From Pseudopyrenochaeta lycopersici (taxonomy: Eukaryota > Ascomycota > Dothideomycetes > Pleosporales > Pseudopyrenochaetaceae): 64,000 nucleotides of DNA. The stretch lies in contig NHZP01000047.1 in the NCBI GenBank assembly GCA_003313425.1, positions 310,001-374,000 of the forward strand. The letters are read 5' to 3'. The position numbers and the translations under genes were made by a program. Numbering within the stretch: position 1 is the first letter of the stretch; every line of letters starts with the position of its first letter. The notes under the pieces are model-generated. The model had not been told where the DNA came from. It searched no databases and was given only the letters and a program-made list of their open reading frames with translations. Shown piece by piece: positions 35,777-50,387 of the stretch.

Positions 35777-38359
35777 TAAGCCTCGTGACATTGTTCGTTA
35801 CTCTACGAATACAAGTCAAGTCCATTCAGCCAATATGCTGCGCGAGCAGAATCACACGCTATAATCACCCTTTTTTTTTCTTCATTGTGGTTACCTGCAC
35901 ACGTCTTTTAGAAGCAGACTTGGCATAGCGACGAGGGCGTATGGTGGCGTAATTGCGGTACAATACTCGGCGTCAACTGGTTATACCATACACTACGAAA
36001 CAGTTTTGTTTATCTTACAGACGCTACCACAAGAATAGGCATGTGCAGCATTTTGAGTCATGGATAATGAGCATTGAACTTGGATTCATCCTAGGCATTG
36101 GGTACTGATGGGTCAGCAAGGAGCTTCACGGCTGTATGACACTATTGTGGGTGGATAACGTTGGGGCACGATTGTTGAGGGGGATCTGAATATCGATGAA
36201 AACGAACAATTACAACCATTTTACCATGTGCATATTATACCCGGAAAGCCTCACGCTTGGTTATGTGAGGTGTTTGAAGAAGTCTTGGCTCTTCACGCGT
36301 TTATGTGATCATGTTGCTTCTCAGTGCGACTGCTTGTACATGGCTGTCTTATTGCATCACTCCCTTGCTATCGACACCGGGATAAAAATACTTCACATAG
36401 CTCTGCGTTCTCCAATTACGCATAAACTGCTTAGCCGCCCGACATGCGTTTCTCCAGCCCATCGCCGGGTATGTTGCGCACCGCACATTAGTCAGACGAG
36501 CACGGTCATCCGAGACACCTGATCTGACTCGTGCGTAATAGATCTCCTTCCAAGTAGGCATAACAGTCTAATCAGAGGCAAAATATTCCCATTGTTAACC
36601 CTAATCTGGCAAGCGGTCGGTACCTTGATCCCATTCCCTCTTGCGTAAAAACAGTATGTAAGCTATTCTTATTATTTGTGTTTATCCGCCGTCTTGCGTT
36701 TTGAACCTTGTATCAAAAACGTTTGGGGGTTTTGGAGAACGAGTAAGAAAGCTAAAATTTATCCAAGGTTTACCTGACAAAGTGATTTTTGTCCTCTGGA
36801 AAAATGTCCGTCTGGGGGATTCTGCTTATTTTTCTTCCGTGCGCCCCTTGTGTCAGCGAGCAACAAATCTGGAAACGGATCTGTTGTCCGAAATGAAACA
36901 CGACGTCATTTGTTCTGGGTTAAAAGAAAAAGAACGAGTGTTGGACAAGGGGTGCTCGGCACAGAAAGTTTCTGGGCCCAGGAACTGAAATTATAATTAT
37001 AATGATATGATCAGCGCTTGTTCTTTATTGTTAACGTGGCGGTTTCTCTATGCTTGGCTTTTTAGCATATTGGCTACTGATCAACAAAAAGTTTCCAACA
37101 CGATGGTCGGCGGAGCGTTGGTGGTGGCCCCGTAGCGTGCCTCCACCTCGGGAGATGGGCCGTAACCGCGGGGACAAGGTGATGCTTGCCAGGAAGATTC
37201 ATTTCCTTTGGCTGCATTACTCACGAGGAAAATTCCAGAACAAGGCGCAGTTTTTAGTTTGTCCGAACACGGCAGTGATAGTGAGCGAGGGGGTTTGAAG
37301 TTTGTTGACGATGCTGTGTTCTGCATCTTTGGACACAGCGGCGTTCTTTATGGTCTCAATGGAGTTGAAGCGCATTCAAATGACGTGCTGTCTCTCTTGC
37401 TCTTGGCCAGCAGCTTTGAATCTGGAAGCTGTGCGACTGTGGCATGCATAGGCGAGTTGCGGGAGTGTACATGGCGTGTTTCATGAGCGACGACGTTGAG
37501 CCGCGGTTGCTTTTTTCCCTGCCGTGTTCCGCAGGAGGAGACGTTGCGCAGAGAGGACGTTTGGATGGCATGGAGAAGGGCTGGGCGCGTGGATGCAAGC
37601 TGGGATGGATGGGAGCATGTCAAGATTAGTGCGAGGAGGGGCCGTTTGGGTGATGCTAAAAGCAGAAATAGCAGCGGAATGCTCGACACGGCTTTTCAGA
37701 CACAGGCGTCTCCACTTGATGAGGCAGGGCCTGCCAATGGCTCGGTGGCAGGCTCAGGTGCTGCGACGGGCAATGGCAGGACGACGAGCGAAGCGTTCCT
37801 TGCATGCGGCTGCGCAGTAGCGGGCAGACAGGCGCTGGAGAGAGCATGTGAGATTTGCGGCTGTCATTCGCGGTGCCTGTGTGGGCGGGTGGCATGTCAA
37901 ACGCTATGCCTCGACGCAGGGCGGCTCTAGCAGGGCCGTTGGGCGGCGCAAGGCGGTTGCAAGCTTCGAGATGAGAGGAGCCGTGGCCTGAAACGCATCT
38001 TCTGCCATGCCGGGCATGGTGGAGATTCGCAGCATCGGGGCTAGCAGGGAGAGCGGGCGGAAAACATGTGGTCGCAGGCTCACACGGCAAAAGGAAGGCA
38101 GAGGGTGCCAGGATTGCCAGCGAGCGGCTGTCCGTGCTGTTACTGGTGGTGGTAGTGGTGGTGGTGCGAATTCTTCTTGTCGGCTGTTCTGCCGTACATC
38201 AATTCCTCTATCCACTGCAGCGCTCGACTGACAGGCTGGTTGCCGTGTTGTTATTCGCTGCCACTGCCTGCACGCCGTGGTTGTGCAAGCCTAGCCCTTG
38301 GGCGCCTGTCGTCTGGGAGCCGTTCGACGAGTAGACGTCAGCCCTCCCGACACGGTACC
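35777..38359. other. long intergenic region, about 2.6 kb
   Basis: The left part is ordinary composition with small frames only. From about 37480 to 38359 it is clearly GC-richer and has overlapping open frames on both strands with no domain; this looks like a long 5' leader of the kinase gene. A 70-codon minus-strand frame at 36349-36561 is not supported well enough to call. Confidence 0.4.
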
Positions 38360-41104
38360 ATGGAGGAGACACGCAGCAGGACGTCGACCAGACGCCTCGT
38401 TAAGAGAGAGCGGCAGCCCCCGCCCGCCGCGTACCTGAACAGCACCAAGCACAGCACGCTGAAGCGCGCCCCGTCTGCCTCGTCGTACTTTACGCCAAAT
38501 CCAGGGCTTGCCAAGTCCGCAGCTGCATCGCCGCCGACCGACGCCCTCAACCCAAGCTCTCTCCGCCGCTCGCCCTCACTCACGCCCGTCCACGAGCAGC
38601 AGCGCACGGCGAATGTGACTGCCGCAAACCACCCGCCTGCTGAGCCCCCGACGCCCTCGGTCGCCTTTCTCCCGCCGGCCTCGGTCGGGGCTTCGTTCAA
38701 CACCATCGTCGAGGAAGCTCTCTCTGCCTCCAACCGCCCTGGCCCGCGCCGTCCTGCCGGCCCACAGCACTCGGCCACAGCAGACCAGCCCTCGCGCTTC
38801 CGCTCGCCCAAGCTGCGCCAGTCTGCCTCGTTCAACACGCTCACCCGCAAGATGGATACCCCGCCATCGGGCACCAAGAGCCCGCGCAATCGCTACAGCG
38901 ATGAGGGCGAGACGGCGAAGAAGCGCCGCTCTGACGGCGGGAAGAAGAAGGGCACCTTCTCTACCTTCATGAGCAGCATGCTGGGCTCGCCGCGCCGCCC
39001 CACCATCTCGACGCCCACCAACCCCATGCACGTCACCCACGTCAGCATCGACAACGAGACGGGCGAGTTCACCGTACGTCGTGCCCCCCCTCTGCCCTTG
39101 CCCCTCCATTCCACGCTTCTCCTACATTAGCCCTTCTCGCGCCTGCCCACTGACTGTGCCCAGGGCCTCCCCAAGGAATGGCAACGCATGTTGCAGCAGA
39201 ACGGCATCACCGAGCAGGAGCAGAAGCAGTACCCGCAGGCAGCCGTCGACGTGGTCAATTTCTACAAGGACAATGCGGAGAAAAACGACGACGACGCCAT
39301 CTGGGACAAGATGGGCCCAGCTCACCCCCAGGCCTACGCCTACCAGGCAAACCTCGCGCCAAACTACGGCGCCGTCCAGCCCCTCCTCAGCCCGCCCCAG
39401 AGCCCACGATTCCCGCGGAACGATATGGACAGCTTCGAGAACCCCCGCGCGCCTCCTCCCATTCCTCGCAGTCTCACATCTCCAGTTGCAAATGTGCCCC
39501 AAGTCAATGGATCGCTCGTCCCCAACCGTCCAGCACCGAGGCCTCCGGGCGCTACTCCAGGCTCCGCCAACACCATCCCCTCACGGCCCGCTCCACCAGC
39601 ACCCAGCCCCATAGTCACACAGCAGCCAATGTCTCGTCAAGAAAATGAGTACCCCCAGGTGGCTTATGCGCCTCCGACCGTCACAGACAGCCCTATTGGA
39701 ACATCGTCCGCGCCCCGCAGTCGCGCCAACACGACTGGCGGTACACCACCGCGCTTCGATTCCCCCGCGAGCGCGACTGCCATGTCGCCCGCCCAGCAGT
39801 ATCACCAGCAACAGCAACAGGCCATGGCCGCCGCACAACAACCAAAGGCTCCATTAGGCAGGAGCGTCAGCCAAAGGGCGCCGCAACCCACACATCTTGC
39901 CCCGGTAGCTCCTGCCCCATCACATCCCTCACCACAGCAGCAGTTTGCGCAGCAGACTGATCCTCAAAACATTCCCTTGCCTTCACAGCAAGCTCGCGTT
40001 GGTCCTGCACCCCGACCGCGACAGAGGCCCCGTCAGAGCCAAGGTCCCGATATTGTTGCCAAGCTCAACGCCATTTGCACAAATGCCGACCCAACGCTGA
40101 GGTACCGGAACCTCAACAAAATCGGGCAGGGTGCTTCTGGAGGTGTGTTTACAGCGTATGAAGTCGGCACCAACAAGTGCGTGGCTATCAAGCAGATGAA
40201 CCTTGAGCAACAGCCGAAAAAGGATCTAATCATCAACGAAATTCTCGTAATGAAAGACAGCAAACATAAGAACATTGTCAACTTCATGGACAGTTTTCTC
40301 GTCAGAGGAGATTTGTGGGTTGTCATGGAGTACATGGAGGGTGGGAGTTTGACAGACGTGGTCACTTTCAACATCATGTCAGAGGGGCAAATAGCCGCAG
40401 TGTGTAGAGAGGTGAGGAAAGGATTCGTGCTGTTTACAATCTATGCTGACTTTACAACTCCACAGACCCTCCACGGATTACAGCACCTTCATTCAAAGGG
40501 CGTGATCCACCGAGATATCAAGTCCGACAACATTTTACTTTCTCTGGAAGGCAACATCAAGCTAAGTAGGTAGAGCCATGGACCACATCGTGACCATTCT
40601 AATGGATTGGACAGCCGATTTCGGATTTTGCGCCCAGATCAACGAGAATCACAACAAGCGAACAACCATGGTTGGCACACCATATTGGATGGCTCCTGAG
40701 GTTGTGACTCGCAAAGAATACGGTCGCAAAGTAGACATTTGGTCGCTGGGTATCATGGCCATCGAAATGATTGAAGGGGAGCCGCCGTATTTGAATGAAA
40801 GCCCGCTGCGTGCTCTTTGGCTGATTGCGACCAATGGAACGCCCACGATCAAGGAGGAACATGCGCTTTCACCGGTCTTCCGCGATTTCTTGGGTTTCTC
40901 ACTCAAGGTTGATCCTGATAAGCGGGCGAGTGCTCATGATCTTCTAGTGGTGAGTTGGTCTAGATTATATTCAACGCCCGATTACTAACAGAACTTCAGC
41001 ATCCCTTTATCCAGACCGCTGAACCGCTCAACACACTAGCACCACTGGTGTTGTCAGCAAGGAAAGCGAGAGCCGAAGAAAGACGCAAGAAGGGCGGTCT
41101 GTGA
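38360..41104 (+). CDS. ste20: Ste20-type PAK serine/threonine kinase
   Basis: PAK kinases are Cdc42/Rac effectors that drive polarity, MAP-kinase signalling and hyphal growth. Five exons (38360-39073, 39164-40411, 40466-40565, 40615-40949, 41000-41104) join in frame to 833 residues. No PH domain precedes the CRIB motif, which separates it from Cla4. The CRIB runs from residue 216 ([16 protein letters not shown]) and the GTPase-binding region continues over the first splice site (GEFT-GLPKEW). A proline- and glutamine-rich linker follows. The kinase starts near 552: glycine loop GQGASGGV (559-566), Lys581, HRD Asp671, DFG Asp689, activation loop [13 protein letters not shown]. Splicing in the DFG codon region was checked by frame. 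All catalytic residues are present. Confidence 0.95.
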
Positions 41105-42258
41105 TGGTGTTTATTTTCACGTTCTTGGGTGTATCTGATAACGGCAACTTGGATCCGGCTTCAACGCACATCAACGGCAACCGTTCTTCGCATACGAACA
41201 CCGAGTCGCAGGCTGAATGGTACAATAAGACGGAGGGATTCTAGGGGGCTCAGAACCGGAAAGATCTCGTCGTGTATTCTGGAAACCTCCAAACTACCCG
41301 TGCTGCATGCGTATCACGGGCTTAAGAGCCACTGATTGCGATGTCCACGATTTTCTGCATTATGGCCGCATGCCATTCAAGCGGTCCCGGCTAGACTGCG
41401 CGATTCACGTACGACTTCACAAGCTCGACAGTTGGCACACATGGTGAAGCGTCCTCTTGCCGCGAATGTATATTCACGACGAGCTTCATCGAGCGAATTA
41501 GCAAGCGTGTTGCATGCATACACCTTTCGCGTTCTTTTCTTGACTCCACGATTTCGACACTGCTCTTTGGGCAATTGGGCATTCTGGCGAAGGCAGGACT
41601 TCCAGCACCTGCGGACACTGACTCAGTGTTATGGTGCAGCTCGCCGGTTTTATTTTCTTGGGCAGCTTTTGACGACTTTAAAGATATTTTGTGCGCTATA
41701 CACCATTTCTGAATCTTTAGTGTCTGTATGATCTGGGCAGAGGTCACTGTTCGGGTTTCTGGTGGCATGATTGGCATATAGAAAAGTCGAATACGACAAT
41801 ACAAATCTTCGCGGATGTTCTTAAAAACAGTAGTGTTTGTTCATAGTGACATGCAAAAGAAATGCAACTGTGGCCGACTTGGTGATGAAGAAAAGCTGCT
41901 CGTTTTGAAGTTTGCCAGCCTTGCGTTCTGTGTAGCGCAGGCAGGCGTTCGGTCGGTGTTGCTTTCCGCCGCCACAGCTTCGTCATCAGCCCCGCTAAGC
42001 CATTTGAGTTGGGCGGGCGCAACGGGCAGGAGCTCCAAGCCTACTTGCATACGACACCAGGTTGACGCAGCCTCGATCTCTAACCCGCCTACAAGACAGT
42101 CCGACGGCCTCCCTCTTGCTACCCTTTGGCACTACCCTCGACCTACCGAATCCCCCGTCGAGCCCCTCGACCCGTGTCCTCCTCCTCTCCTCGTTATATA
42201 CTGGTCAGGCGCACCCTTCGTGAGCTTTCCCGCACGAGCACCGGAGCAGGCAGACACT
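41105..42258. other. intergenic
   Basis: This holds the 3' flank of the PAK kinase and the promoter/leader of hse1, in tandem. Short frames occur on both strands, without motifs. Confidence 0.45.
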
Positions 42259-44350
<2,092 letters not shown>

Positions 44351-44595
44351 AATCGACCTTGGGTGAAATTGATGTGAAAGTGGATTCCATGTACATATAT
44401 GGCTTCGTGGTAAAGAAGTCGGAGGTGGTGTCTTGTTAATTATTGGGGGCATAGGTATTACAAAGTTTGCAAAATTTGGAATAGCATGTGCATGCTCTCA
44501 CGGCCGAATGCCACTCGTTCTTAAACATAAAACCACGTCTCTAGGCCAAGGCGGTCCGCAGCTTTTGGCCGACTTCTTGCACAACCACTAGTCAT

Positions 44596-45313
44596 CTAGC
44601 CTGACAACCATAGAATATAAGACCACAACAAATCAAAAGCAACTCCCACTATCCCCCCAGACGCAGCGGCGGAAGATATACTGTGCGTAAGTACACCCCC
44701 AACTATAGCCGCACCGGCCGCCGTGCAAATCGAGAACAGCAGTGGCCAGACTAATTGCCTTCTGTCAACTACATGCCGAAAACATAACACCTTTGTCTTC
44801 GATGCTGCTGCATACGGATCTCCTACGTCGAAAGAGCTCGTCTGGTGGAAAAGAATCCCCTTCTCTCGCAGTGTTTCAGGCCGCAAGAACCCAGCAGATA
44901 GCGCCTTCCACCTTCTTAAATTCTCGAACTGAACCTCGTGAGGAAAGCACTGTTCGTCGAGCGCATTGACCGTAGCCTGTTTTGTGATGAATTTTTTTCA
45001 GCTCACCCATAGCCTTTCCGATCGCATGTCTGATTAAATGGGGGCTTACGGTAGTGATTTCGCCTACTTGCACAATGGGCTTCTGGCAGTATATCCAGCG
45101 CGAGACGAAGCGTTCTCCGGGCGTGAAGTGTTGGCGGCGGTATTGTTGAAGGCTGCGTATTTGCTGCTCGGTGTTTGGTGCTTTGGGCTGCTTGTCGAGG
45201 AAACTGCGTCGATGCTTTGTGTAGCCGATCCAGATTTCTGGCACGCGTGCTGGGTTGGGAGGCTCAGTTGCTGGGGCTGTGGAGTCGTTGGTATCGTCTC
45301 TGTTATCAGGCAT
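44596..45313 (-). CDS. small membrane protein, unrecognised; two exons
   Basis: Exons 45313-45050 and 44976-44596 join in phase 0 across a 73-nt intron (GTAAGC donor, CAG acceptor) to 214 residues. Reading straight past the donor changes to a short unrelated ending, whereas the spliced frame continues with NALDEQCFPHEVQFENLRRW, which is far more gene-like. The N-terminal half is polar. Two C-terminal hydrophobic segments (about 160-183, LLFSICTAAGAAIVGGVL, and 190-212) suggest a hairpin-type membrane anchor. No family is recognised. It is divergent from the amber-split gene on its right, with a 606-bp spacer. Confidence 0.72.
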
Positions 45314-45919
45314 GTCTTCTGGGGTATTAATAGTCCTTGGCGTGATAGCCTTTTCTTTTCATTATTCCGTCATACGGCGATATCTTTATATTCCCCATGG
45401 CTCCGAATGTAATTCTGATCTTTTTGCCCGCGAAGACGCACGTTTTGAGCGGTTGTGCTGTTGCAAGTTGTTCCGTGTCAACAAACAAAACCTTGTTCGA
45501 AAGCGATACTTGCAGGTAGACGGCAAGCCAAAGCATGCTTTCAGTGCAAAGGCATCAAATTGTTTGCAATCTGTCTAACTAGGGATTCAATATAACGATG
45601 CTGCAAGCCCCGGGAAATGGCGGTTGTGCCCAACTTGTCAGTATTGACATAAGCATGCATGCATGCATGCATGAAGCTTGAACGGCTAAAGGCTGAACAA
45701 TTTGTTCAGGCTCCCTGCAAGTTGAATGTGCTTCTGTAAGCTGCTTTCGATTGTTGTCAATATCCACAGCCCTCGCCAGCATCCGCTCTTGCTAAGACTG
45801 CCACAGTCCTTCCCCATCTCCTGTTGCCGCACACTTCTCATTCCGTTTTTCGAAATTTGTTCGTTCTTTATAGTTATTGGTTTGGAGAGCGTTATGCTTC
45901 TGCCATCACTGATGTGATC
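45314..45919. other. divergent intergenic region with a GCAT microsatellite
   Basis: This is the promoter region between two divergent genes. It contains the short tandem tract at 45653-45673. Nothing else is seen. Confidence 0.5.
45653..45673. repeat. GCAT tetranucleotide microsatellite
   Basis: Five tandem copies of GCAT (self-complementary as alternating ATGCAT) lie about 250 bp upstream of the next start codon. Confidence 0.9.
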
Positions 45920-47183
45920 ATGCTACCAAAGCTCCCTCAGAGCACAGACAGCTCAACACGTCTCAAAGTCGAAGAAAAGGCAGCGGAGGAGAACAATAGC
46001 ATTGTTGAAAGCCCGAAACAGGATTATAGGATATGCGTTAAGCAAGGGACCTGCGTGACTATCGAGGTGTGTAGGCTAACGGTCTTTAAGCAAGCCGGAG
46101 CACGAAGACCATCTCAATGAACTGAGACGGACATTTGGAAGGAAACGAAAAAGCAACAATAGTGTACCGTGGTCAGATATGCAGAAGACACCAACACCTC
46201 CTGGAAGCGCAAAATCTTCTCCAAAAACCTCGATACCAGCCTATTGGGAAGACCCCTTGACGAACGACAGCGGATATTTTGGCTCTTCTACGGACCTGCT
46301 GAAACGCATCGAACACGGCCCCGAAGATCAGGAACTACCAGATGGGTGGCTCACAAATACGTTCGCGACACCATACGAAATCGAACAAAGTATCAACCCG
46401 ATCACTCACAAGACGAATTTTAACGACAACCCGGAACTCCTTTCAAAACGTGACCATAGCTTTGTTTGCGAATCAACATCTCCGGCTTGCGTACTTGTGT
46501 CTAAAGATCAAGCCGTGCCTGCTTGGTCCACTACAGTAGTGTCACCAACAAATAACAAGAGAAGCAAATCACCGCCTAGTGCGGATACCTCGGGATCTAG
46601 CTTTTATGTGGATCCGAAGTCGTACTACAGCCACTCACTGGACATGTTCCTGGATGTTTTGGTCCCGAAGCTGAGCAAACCGTTGGCTGCAGATCCTCTT
46701 GACCTCGAGACAAAACCCCTGAGAGCAACTCCTGCCTGTCTAAATGCCGTTCCAACCGACCCATTGGCTGAATTTGTTAATATTGGCGACTGTCCTTCAG
46801 AAGTTGAAACATGCTTTCCGTTACCATCGAGTAGCACGCAAGGGGAAAGCGACATAATGCCCACTGATAAAACTCAATTTCCTGGTGCGCAGGATAAGGT
46901 CATTCATTGGGTTGATGCAACAAGAAATCTAGCATCTGTGCCATCGACGCCTCCCCAAATTTGGAGTGCGGCCTCCAAGGCCTCCAGTTCCCCCGCCGTA
47001 CCCACTGGGAGTCCGGTAATAAGACAAGAAGTCATGACCTCCCCAAAGGCCCTCATTCTTGAGCTCTCACAAATTCTGCAGGACCAAGATCAAAGAATCA
47101 ATATCTATGACGCTTCGCTGGCGGGGCATGCTACTCTGCATAGTGCAAATTCATCACCGCTGCCTACTGATGGATCTGGCTAG
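45920..47183 (+). CDS. N-terminal part of an amber-interrupted fungal protein
   Basis: The frame from about 46092 to 47183 is clearly coding (KPEHEDHLNELRRTFGRKRK, then PAYWEDPLTNDSGYFGS). A first exon from ATG 45920 to about 46035 (MLPKLPQSTDSSTRL) joins it in phase 0 through an intron with GTTAAG donor, CTAAC branch site and CAAG acceptor near 46094; the donor choice is tentative. The product is Ser/Pro/Thr-rich with a short helix near its end (SPKALILELSQILQDQDQRI). It ends at a single TAG (47181-47183). The same reading frame continues without another stop into the next entry, and I could find no in-frame GT..AG pair that removes the TAG. Either this is a truncated protein or one long gene carries a nonsense codon. 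Confidence 0.6.
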
Positions 47184-47219
47184 TATGAATCTTCTAAGAG
47201 CAGCACCACGCCGGGTTTT

Positions 47220-48476
47220 ATGCCAAACTTTGGAGGATCGAAGCCGCCCTTTTTACCAAACCGCAGATCCTCCGAACAAGAGGACGATGGCAAACCGCCC
47301 CGGAAGCAACCAGGTCGAGAGCAAGACCCTTTCACTCCAGACGTACTGGCATTGGTACCAAATTCTGTCCAAATGCCCTGCCCGCTATTAAAATCAAACG
47401 GATGCTATGGTACCAATCAGACAATATCGGAGCTCTTGAGAAGTCTGCGAAACAGGCATCGCGTCGTTATATGCGAAGTGTGCTGCACGAAGTTGCCCGT
47501 AGCAGATGAGGAAAAGAAAAAGCCAGAGCATATCCTCAAGATACATACTTCAGAAGGCTGCAAGCCACGATGCATTGGAGGTTCGTGTTCTGGTATCGTG
47601 GACTGTACGCTACCTCATCATCCCCGAACTGAGAAGTGCCATTCCTGGCAGACTCTCTCTAAAGAAGTCAGATGGAAGTTCATATGGACTCTTCTGAACC
47701 CAGGGCAAGACCCACCAGCCACAGAATTCCCTGTAGGTGTTGGTTTTGAGCACAATACAGAGCGACGTCCATCCAAACAGCAAAATCGCGGCAGAGGGTC
47801 CGAAATCTGCGCTACCCTTTTAAGGACTGTTGAGTCCAAAGAGAGGCGGATAAGCGGACTAGAGGATGACTTGAGAGCTGCCCACGACCGCAGTCATCAG
47901 CTACAGCAACAGTACGATGATACGGTTGGTGACCTCGAGAACATCATTGAGGCTTTGCTGGAGCACCTTAGGGAGAAGAACGTCGTCATTCCAAGATCAA
48001 TGCAAAAGCGACTGCGAAGCTCATGTCCTAGAGTCGTGAGTGAGGTCGAAGTTTCCTCCATGCCAATATTCTTGCAACTGCCGCCTACACCAGATTCCAT
48101 ACACAAACATGGGCACAATGTAGCGCAACCGGTGCCACATCTAGGAATACATTCCAACTTTCTGCCACCGCTAGCAAACTCACTGCAAAGTAGTTTAGAC
48201 TTTAGACTGCCCCAGTTGCCCCAGATATCGTCGCATGACCTGAGCAATTTCCAAAATGCGACTCAGCAATCAGGCGAACCAGGCTGCCAGCAGTGGCATC
48301 AAAGCTCAGACGAAATGAGCCTGAACATGGCGCAAACGGCTGACGGCAGACCGCTTTCTCCGTTGCTCGGAATTGGGGAAGATCTAGGCTTTGATGGCTT
48401 TCCTGAAGGTGCACATTTGGACTTGTCCAAGTTTCCTTGCGGACTCGCAAACCCAGCGCAAGGTGCCACTTGGTGA
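47220..48476 (+). CDS. C-terminal part with degenerate fungal zinc-finger-like Cys/His region
   Basis: This 418-residue frame is in register with the previous one; 12 open codons link the TAG to the ATG at 47220. Near residue 52 begins a Cys/His pattern typical of a large fungal group with divergent C2H2-type fingers: MPCPLLKSNGC, LLRSLRNRHRVVICEVCCTKL, HILKIHTSEGC, then a KCHSWQTLSKEVRWKFIWTLLNPGQDPP block, which in relatives reads W..I...LFPG..PP. A coiled coil follows (about 190-265, ESKERRISGLEDDLRAAHDR and later), then a Pro/Gln/Ser-rich tail with acidic-hydrophobic patches. In relatives the finger block usually follows a longer N-terminal region, which supports joining it to the preceding frame. 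Function is unknown; DNA binding is not shown. Confidence 0.6.
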   Translation: MPNFGGSKPPFLPNRRSSEQEDDGKPPRKQPGREQDPFTPDVLALVPNSVQMPCPLLKSNGCYGTNQTISELLRSLRNRHRVVICEVCCTKLPVADEEKKKPEHILKIHTSEGCKPRCIGGSCSGIVDCTLPHHPRTEKCHSWQTLSKEVRWKFIWTLLNPGQDPPATEFPVGVGFEHNTERRPSKQQNRGRGSEICATLLRTVESKERRISGLEDDLRAAHDRSHQLQQQYDDTVGDLENIIEALLEHLREKNVVIPRSMQKRLRSSCPRVVSEVEVSSMPIFLQLPPTPDSIHKHGHNVAQPVPHLGIHSNFLPPLANSLQSSLDFRLPQLPQISSHDLSNFQNATQQSGEPGCQQWHQSSDEMSLNMAQTADGRPLSPLLGIGEDLGFDGFPEGAHLDLSKFPCGLANPAQGATW

Positions 48477-50387
48477 GGAATATGGAGAATGCTGGGCACT
48501 TGCTCAATGGCTCACATGTTCTCACTTTCACACCGAGCATTTCCTGTGAAGCCAGAATCTTTCCACAAACCAAATTTCCGGAATTCATACGAGTTGTAAC
48601 TCTTGTTGCCACTGATATTTAGCAACCTTTGTATCCATAGTAGACCCGCCCACCCTTGTGTACCTATCAAAGTGCTTCAGCCACGTTACTCTACGTTAGC
48701 TGTTTATTAGCCGTCATTAACTAGGTTACTCTATGTAAAACTAACTACCTTATTTTGACAGCCTGATCGTGAGGCAGATTACTAAACTCAGATACAGCGA
48801 GGTCACAACCCTATCTGTAAAAACAAAAATTTCCTCAGAATAGTAGCTATGAGACGTCGACTGCGTTTAGCTTTGACTTTACATTGCCGTGCCATACCAC
48901 AATTCATTGAGAGCCCAGCACGAGAGCGCCCTTTAGGTTGGCCAATGCTGCATCAAAACTTCATTGAATTGGCCAGGTTCAATTTACTGGATGGTATATC
49001 TTGGTCCTCTCCCGAGCGGCATGGCGGAATGTGAAAGGTGATTGTGCTTCTGCAGTAGCTCAAAGCCCACGAGGAAGGATTAACATATAAAGAGGATCCG
49101 CCCATGGAGCTTAAAAACAGCTTAGTTGTAACCTATTGCTGCCAATGCTAGCTTTCCAGAGAAATTCAAGATATGCCAATTGATTTATGACCTCATCTTG
49201 AGCGGAACTCGTGCGCCTCCCAGATGACCTCAGCCTATTCCGTGACGTGTGCGCTAGCGTACCTCTAAGTTAATCAATGAGCCTAGAAGTCTGTGGACCT
49301 AATTGCTGTGTACTCACTATGGGCGATCTACAGTTGCACGTTGCCCAGGAATAAGTTGTATGAGATGTCAGGTGACGCTAGCTAAGCAGACGTATTTTCA
49401 GATCAGGTCGGGTCATTGTCCTTGGGAACATATCTTTGATCCCTCGAGTTAGTATAATACGGCTAAGCTGTAATTCCCGTATTATCATGCAGTGTCTTTA
49501 ATCAGGCTGTGTGAGGCAGATTGAAACAAGAGGCAACCTAATAATGCTCACTGTCTTATACCCCCAAGCCCACAGAATACCTATCACGCGACACCTTCAC
49601 AAGCAGCAGCCACAATTTCTATGGCAGTCGGCTTTCATCTTGTTCTTACTGATGTAATGGAGTGAGCTCCATTCCTAACCGATGTTCTCAATGTCAACTA
49701 ACGTCCGTCCACCCGTAACGGAACACAATATATATACTTTAATTTTGAAGCCACAGACCTTCTCTACGCGTCTTAAATTTTACTATATCAACCTTAGGTT
49801 ACATGCACAGACTGTTTTTGAAGGGCCTTAATCGTGCTTAAATAAAAATTACGCTTGCCCCAAGAGAGCCTTGAGGAACGATGTATGGCGGATGGTGGCG
49901 TTGGATGATCACGCGCAGATTGAGCTGGCAGCCTCCTGCAAAACCAAAACCAAAACCAAAAAACAGCAAACACCAAAGCGCACTGGCCGTCTATGGAGAG
50001 TACGCGTTTGCGGATACAATTGCAGCTTGATCGCTTCTCCTAAGTGGCCGTTCCCGCAACACACGGTCAAGGTTACATGAAACCCATGTTGCCTCTCTAA
50101 AACCACTTGTGATGTTATCTTTGGTAAATGAAGATTGGTAAAATTGGTTAATCCTGCGCGGACTCGGGTTGCGTTCGTAGCGTTGTGCAACTGAGCTATC
50201 AGTACAGCTTGCCACCCACCAGAACAGAAGACAACGCAATGTTTAAGAGAAGGAAATTGAGTATTATCACTGATGGTTCTAGCGACTTTAACAGTGAAAG
50301 CTAGCTTTTCGAACCGCGACGTTGGGGATTCAGAAAATACCATGCCCCTTTAGAAATATCGAACCAGACTCCGCCCAACCCCACCTC
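48477..50387. other. intergenic, about 1.9 kb, start of the accessory compartment
   Basis: AT-rich, no gene recognised. It contains a short sequence (49698-49728) resembling the outer end of the repeat found at 56259-56287, and a CCAAAA tandem tract near 49940-49962. It may hold a transposon relic. Confidence 0.4.
49698..49728 (+). repeat. possible transposon terminus, copy 1
   Basis: The segment begins CTAACGT and contains CGTAACGGAACA. A close variant occurs at 56259-56287, and weaker similarity continues for about 60 bp downstream (ACAGA..TCT.TACGCG..TTAA). The identification as an element end is inference. Confidence 0.4.

Noticed and set aside
36349..36561. 70-codon minus-strand frame starting MPTWKEIYYARVRSG
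   Set aside because: It looks slightly protein-like but has no recognised motif, no clear gene structure and no neighbour support.
37656..39109. Long minus-strand frames opposite the PAK leader and first exon
   Set aside because: They arise from GC-rich sequence opposite a well-supported gene; no domains.
47143..47203. A small intron that would remove the TAG at 47181
   Set aside because: The only nearby donor (GTGCAA at 47143) cannot be joined to any following AG in the correct phase.
50130..50230. Possible tRNA on the minus strand (AGCTCAGTTG-like A box)
   Set aside because: No T-arm or acceptor stem at the right distance.
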